A stretch of 25,730 bases of DNA from CAZYMF01 sp964648215. Its GTDB lineage: Bacteria > Desulfobacterota > Binatia > HRBIN30 > JACQVA1. Positions 24,305-25,730 of the stretch are shown here, in pieces (positions within the stretch are counted from its first letter, which is position 1; each line of letters starts with the position of its first letter). The translations under genes and the position numbers were made by a program. Location of the stretch: the NCBI GenBank assembly GCA_964648215.1, contig CAZYMF010000054.1:1-25730 (forward strand), read 5' to 3'. The notes under the pieces were generated by a model. The model was not told where the DNA came from. It did not search any database and saw only the letters and a list, made by a program, of their open reading frames with translations.

Positions 24305-25150
24305 TCAGACGTTGCGCGGCGGGGCGCCGAGCCGCTCGCGCATCTGGTCGAACATCGTCATCGTCTCGCTCCACCCCCGGCCGGCTGTCAAGCCGCCGTC
24401 GACCACGAGCGCGTGAGCGTTGACGAAGCTGGAGGCATCGCTGGCCAGCCACAGGGCGGCCTGGGCAATGTCGCGCGGCTGCCCCGGCCTTCTGAGCGGC
24501 TGCATCATGGCGAACGGCTCGTTGAGCGCGGCCGTGCGCTCCTGCACGAGATCCTCGCCCACGCCCATCGCCCGCCCGAAGATCGGCGTGACGATCCCGC
24601 CCGGGCAGATGCAGTTCACCCGGATGCCTTGCTCGCCGAGCTCGGTCGCCACGGTTCTGGTGAGCTGAATCACCGCCGCCTTCATCGCGCTGTAGACATG
24701 GGGCCCGAGACCGGCCTGCAGGCCGGCGGCGCTCGCGGTGTTGATGATGCTGCCCGACCTCTGCGCGCGCATGATCGGAGCCGCATGCTTGATGCCGAGC
24801 ACCACCGCGCTGAACAGCAGCGCAATGGTTCGCTCCAGTCCCTCGACGTCGGTCTCCGCGATCGGCGCATCGATACCGCCGGCGCCGGCGTTGTTGAACA
24901 GGCAATCGAGGCGGCCGAAACGCTCCTTTGCCATCGCCGTCACGGCCGCCACGTCGCCCTCGCGGGTGACGTCGGTATGGGCATAGACGGCGGCCTCGCC
25001 GAGCTGCGCGGCGAGCTTCTCGCCGTCGGCGTCGAGGACGTCGGCGACGACCACGCGCGCGCCGTTCTCCACGAACAACCGGCAGGTTCCGGCGCCAATG
25101 CCGCTGGCGCCACCGGTGATCACGGCGACCTTTCCATCAAGCTGTCCCAT
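24305..25150 (-). CDS. Short-chain dehydrogenase/reductase (classical SDR)
   Basis: 281-aa NAD(H)-type oxidoreductase acting on an alcohol/ketone pair. Seen: cofactor loop TGGASGIG (12-19), Asp37 after the second strand (favours NAD over NADP), NNAG (86-89), catalytic Ser140, Tyr153 and Lys157 (YSAMK), CPGGIVTPI, and a C-terminal VDGG. A further tail of about 30 residues is somewhat longer than in the shortest members. ATG 25150 has GGAGGAGA about 8 nt upstream; a GTG at 25174 is possible but would put the ribosome site inside the gene. It heads a minus-strand unit with the dipeptidase, divergent from the secreted protein gene. It could make or use a ketone, but no sequence link to the carboxylase cluster is visible. 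Confidence 0.93.
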   Translation of the reverse strand: MGQLDGKVAVITGGASGIGAGTCRLFVENGARVVVADVLDADGEKLAAQLGEAAVYAHTDVTREGDVAAVTAMAKERFGRLDCLFNNAGAGGIDAPIAETDVEGLERTIALLFSAVVLGIKHAAPIMRAQRSGSIINTASAAGLQAGLGPHVYSAMKAAVIQLTRTVATELGEQGIRVNCICPGGIVTPIFGRAMGVGEDLVQERTAALNEPFAMMQPLRRPGQPRDIAQAALWLASDASSFVNAHALVVDGGLTAGRGWSETMTMFDQMRERLGAPPRNV

Positions 25151-25416
25151 GGCGATTTCTCCTCCAAGGCCCACTGGGGGTAGGCGACGGCGGGGCCGGC
25201 CGTAGCGAGACCCGGCCTCGATTCAGCGTGGATCTCTACCAGATACGATCACCATTGCTCAATGTGCGGGCCGCCGTGTGCCCGGCGGAGCCCGCGCCCG
25301 ATGAACCCCGGGGCATCGATCGCGCGCGGCGACCCGACCATTTGGCCGGCGCTTGCGACCGCTCGGGACTTTTTCGTTGTGCCCCGCCGAAATTTCGATA
25401 GGAGTCGGGAGTCGTC
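25151..25416. promoter_or_regulatory. Divergent intergenic region with a possible SDR promoter
   Basis: This 266-bp gap lies between the SDR and the plus-strand secreted gene, so it must hold promoters for both. On the minus strand TTGAGC (25262-25257), an 18-bp spacer and TAGAGA (25238-25233) form a fair sigma70-like pair, giving a leader of about 75 nt for the SDR. For the plus-strand gene I see no convincing boxes; a 10-bp palindrome CGAAATTTCG (25388-25397) sits just before its ribosome site and might be an operator. No gene or RNA is evident here. Confidence 0.35.
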
Positions 25417-25730
25417 ATGGCCAACCGATTGAGAGCCCTGTTGCTTGCGTTTGCCGCCGTCGCCCTGCCCGGCCGCCCGGCGCGGGCGCTGCTCGATCCC
25501 GCGCCGACGATCGCGATGATCTTCGCCGGCGAGCTGGGCGACGTCGCCGGTGACGTCAACGCCGACGGCCGCGCCACCGCCGCCGACGTCTGCGGCGTGA
25601 TGCTCGGGCTGCAGAACCCGACGGAGCCGGGACCGTTCCGGGTCGGCGTCATGCAGATCACCTTCACCAAGCAGTCGGCGACCAACCCCAAGCAGGAGCG
25701 CGTGCTCAAGACCGATATCTGGTATCCGAC
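25417..25730 (+). CDS. Secreted protein with dockerin-like calcium loop, 3' end outside window
   Basis: First 104 codons of an exported protein. The signal peptide MANRLRALLLAFAAVALPG is followed by a likely cut at ARA (about residue 24). Residues 46-57, DVNADGRATAAD, form a 12-residue EF-hand/dockerin-type calcium loop (D-x-N-x-D-G-x-x-T-x-x-D), followed by a short hydrophobic helix VCGVMLGLQ. After a Pro-rich link comes FRVGVMQITFT and KTDIWYP, which resembles the start of secreted dienelactone-hydrolase / PAF-acetylhydrolase-like alpha/beta hydrolases (VGVxxxxxxD ... IWYPa). ATG 25417 is preceded by AGGAG and GGGAG. It is the only plus-strand gene here with clear coding character. The enzymatic part is beyond the window, so the hydrolase label is tentative. 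Confidence 0.7.
   Translation, partial: MANRLRALLLAFAAVALPGRPARALLDPAPTIAMIFAGELGDVAGDVNADGRATAADVCGVMLGLQNPTEPGPFRVGVMQITFTKQSATNPKQERVLKTDIWYP

Noticed and set aside
1..25730. Mobile elements, CRISPR arrays, tRNA or rRNA genes
   Set aside because: No transposase or integrase motifs, regularly spaced repeats, cloverleaf or rRNA-like stretches were seen on either strand.

Overview
The window is a GC-rich (roughly two-thirds GC by eye) bacterial chromosome segment. All genes run on the minus strand except one truncated gene at the right edge and one degenerate remnant. There are no rRNA, tRNA, CRISPR, transposase or phage genes. The mix (acetone/acetophenone-carboxylase-type enzymes, a DUF1302/DUF1329/MMPL envelope module, M19 dipeptidase, SDR, amidase, GST, a secreted protein with a dockerin-like Ca loop) suggests a metabolically versatile soil or groundwater bacterium of the deltaproteobacterial / Desulfobacterota-Binatota kind. 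That placement is inference; no phylogenetic marker is present.

Layout in transcription order (right to left). (1) Right edge: a divergent pair, a plus-strand secreted dockerin-like/hydrolase start (25417 onward, cut off) and a minus-strand SDR (25150-24305), followed by an M19 dipeptidase (24230-23166) whose usual metal-bridging Glu is Gln. (2) 22829-23153 is a gene graveyard: the N-terminus of a frameshifted amidohydrolase (minus) meets the C-terminal tail of a methyltransferase-like gene (plus). (3) 22714-16042: an envelope module of YCF48/BNR-type protein, MMPL/RND transporter, DUF1302 outer-membrane barrel and DUF1329 protein, probably moving a hydrophobic compound. (4) A 28-nt perfect palindrome at 15978-16005 separates this from (5) 15954-4414: a seven-gene carboxylase cluster of HyuA-like (644 aa), small Zn-ribbon gamma-like subunit (113 aa), HyuA-like (711 aa), HyuB-like (746 aa), unknown protein (259 aa), acyl-CoA synthetase (539 aa) and a second, closely related HyuB-like (743 aa). 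(6) 4350 to the left edge: TetR regulator, universal stress protein, amidase, glutathione transferase and a monoacylglycerol-lipase-type hydrolase running off the edge.

The centrepiece is region 5. Its gene order and subunit sizes (about 70, 13, 78, 82 and 28 kDa, then a CoA ligase) parallel the acetophenone carboxylase operon (apcABCDE, subunits reported near 70, 15, 87, 75 and 34 kDa, with a benzoylacetate-CoA ligase beside it). The simplest model is ATP-dependent carboxylation of a ketone to a beta-keto acid, activation to its CoA ester, and thiolytic cleavage by an enzyme encoded elsewhere. The adjacent envelope module and the TetR gene would then provide transport and control for a hydrophobic ketone or a precursor. 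The extra HyuB copy and the unrecognised 259-aa protein are what make this version unusual. The substrate cannot be read from the sequence.
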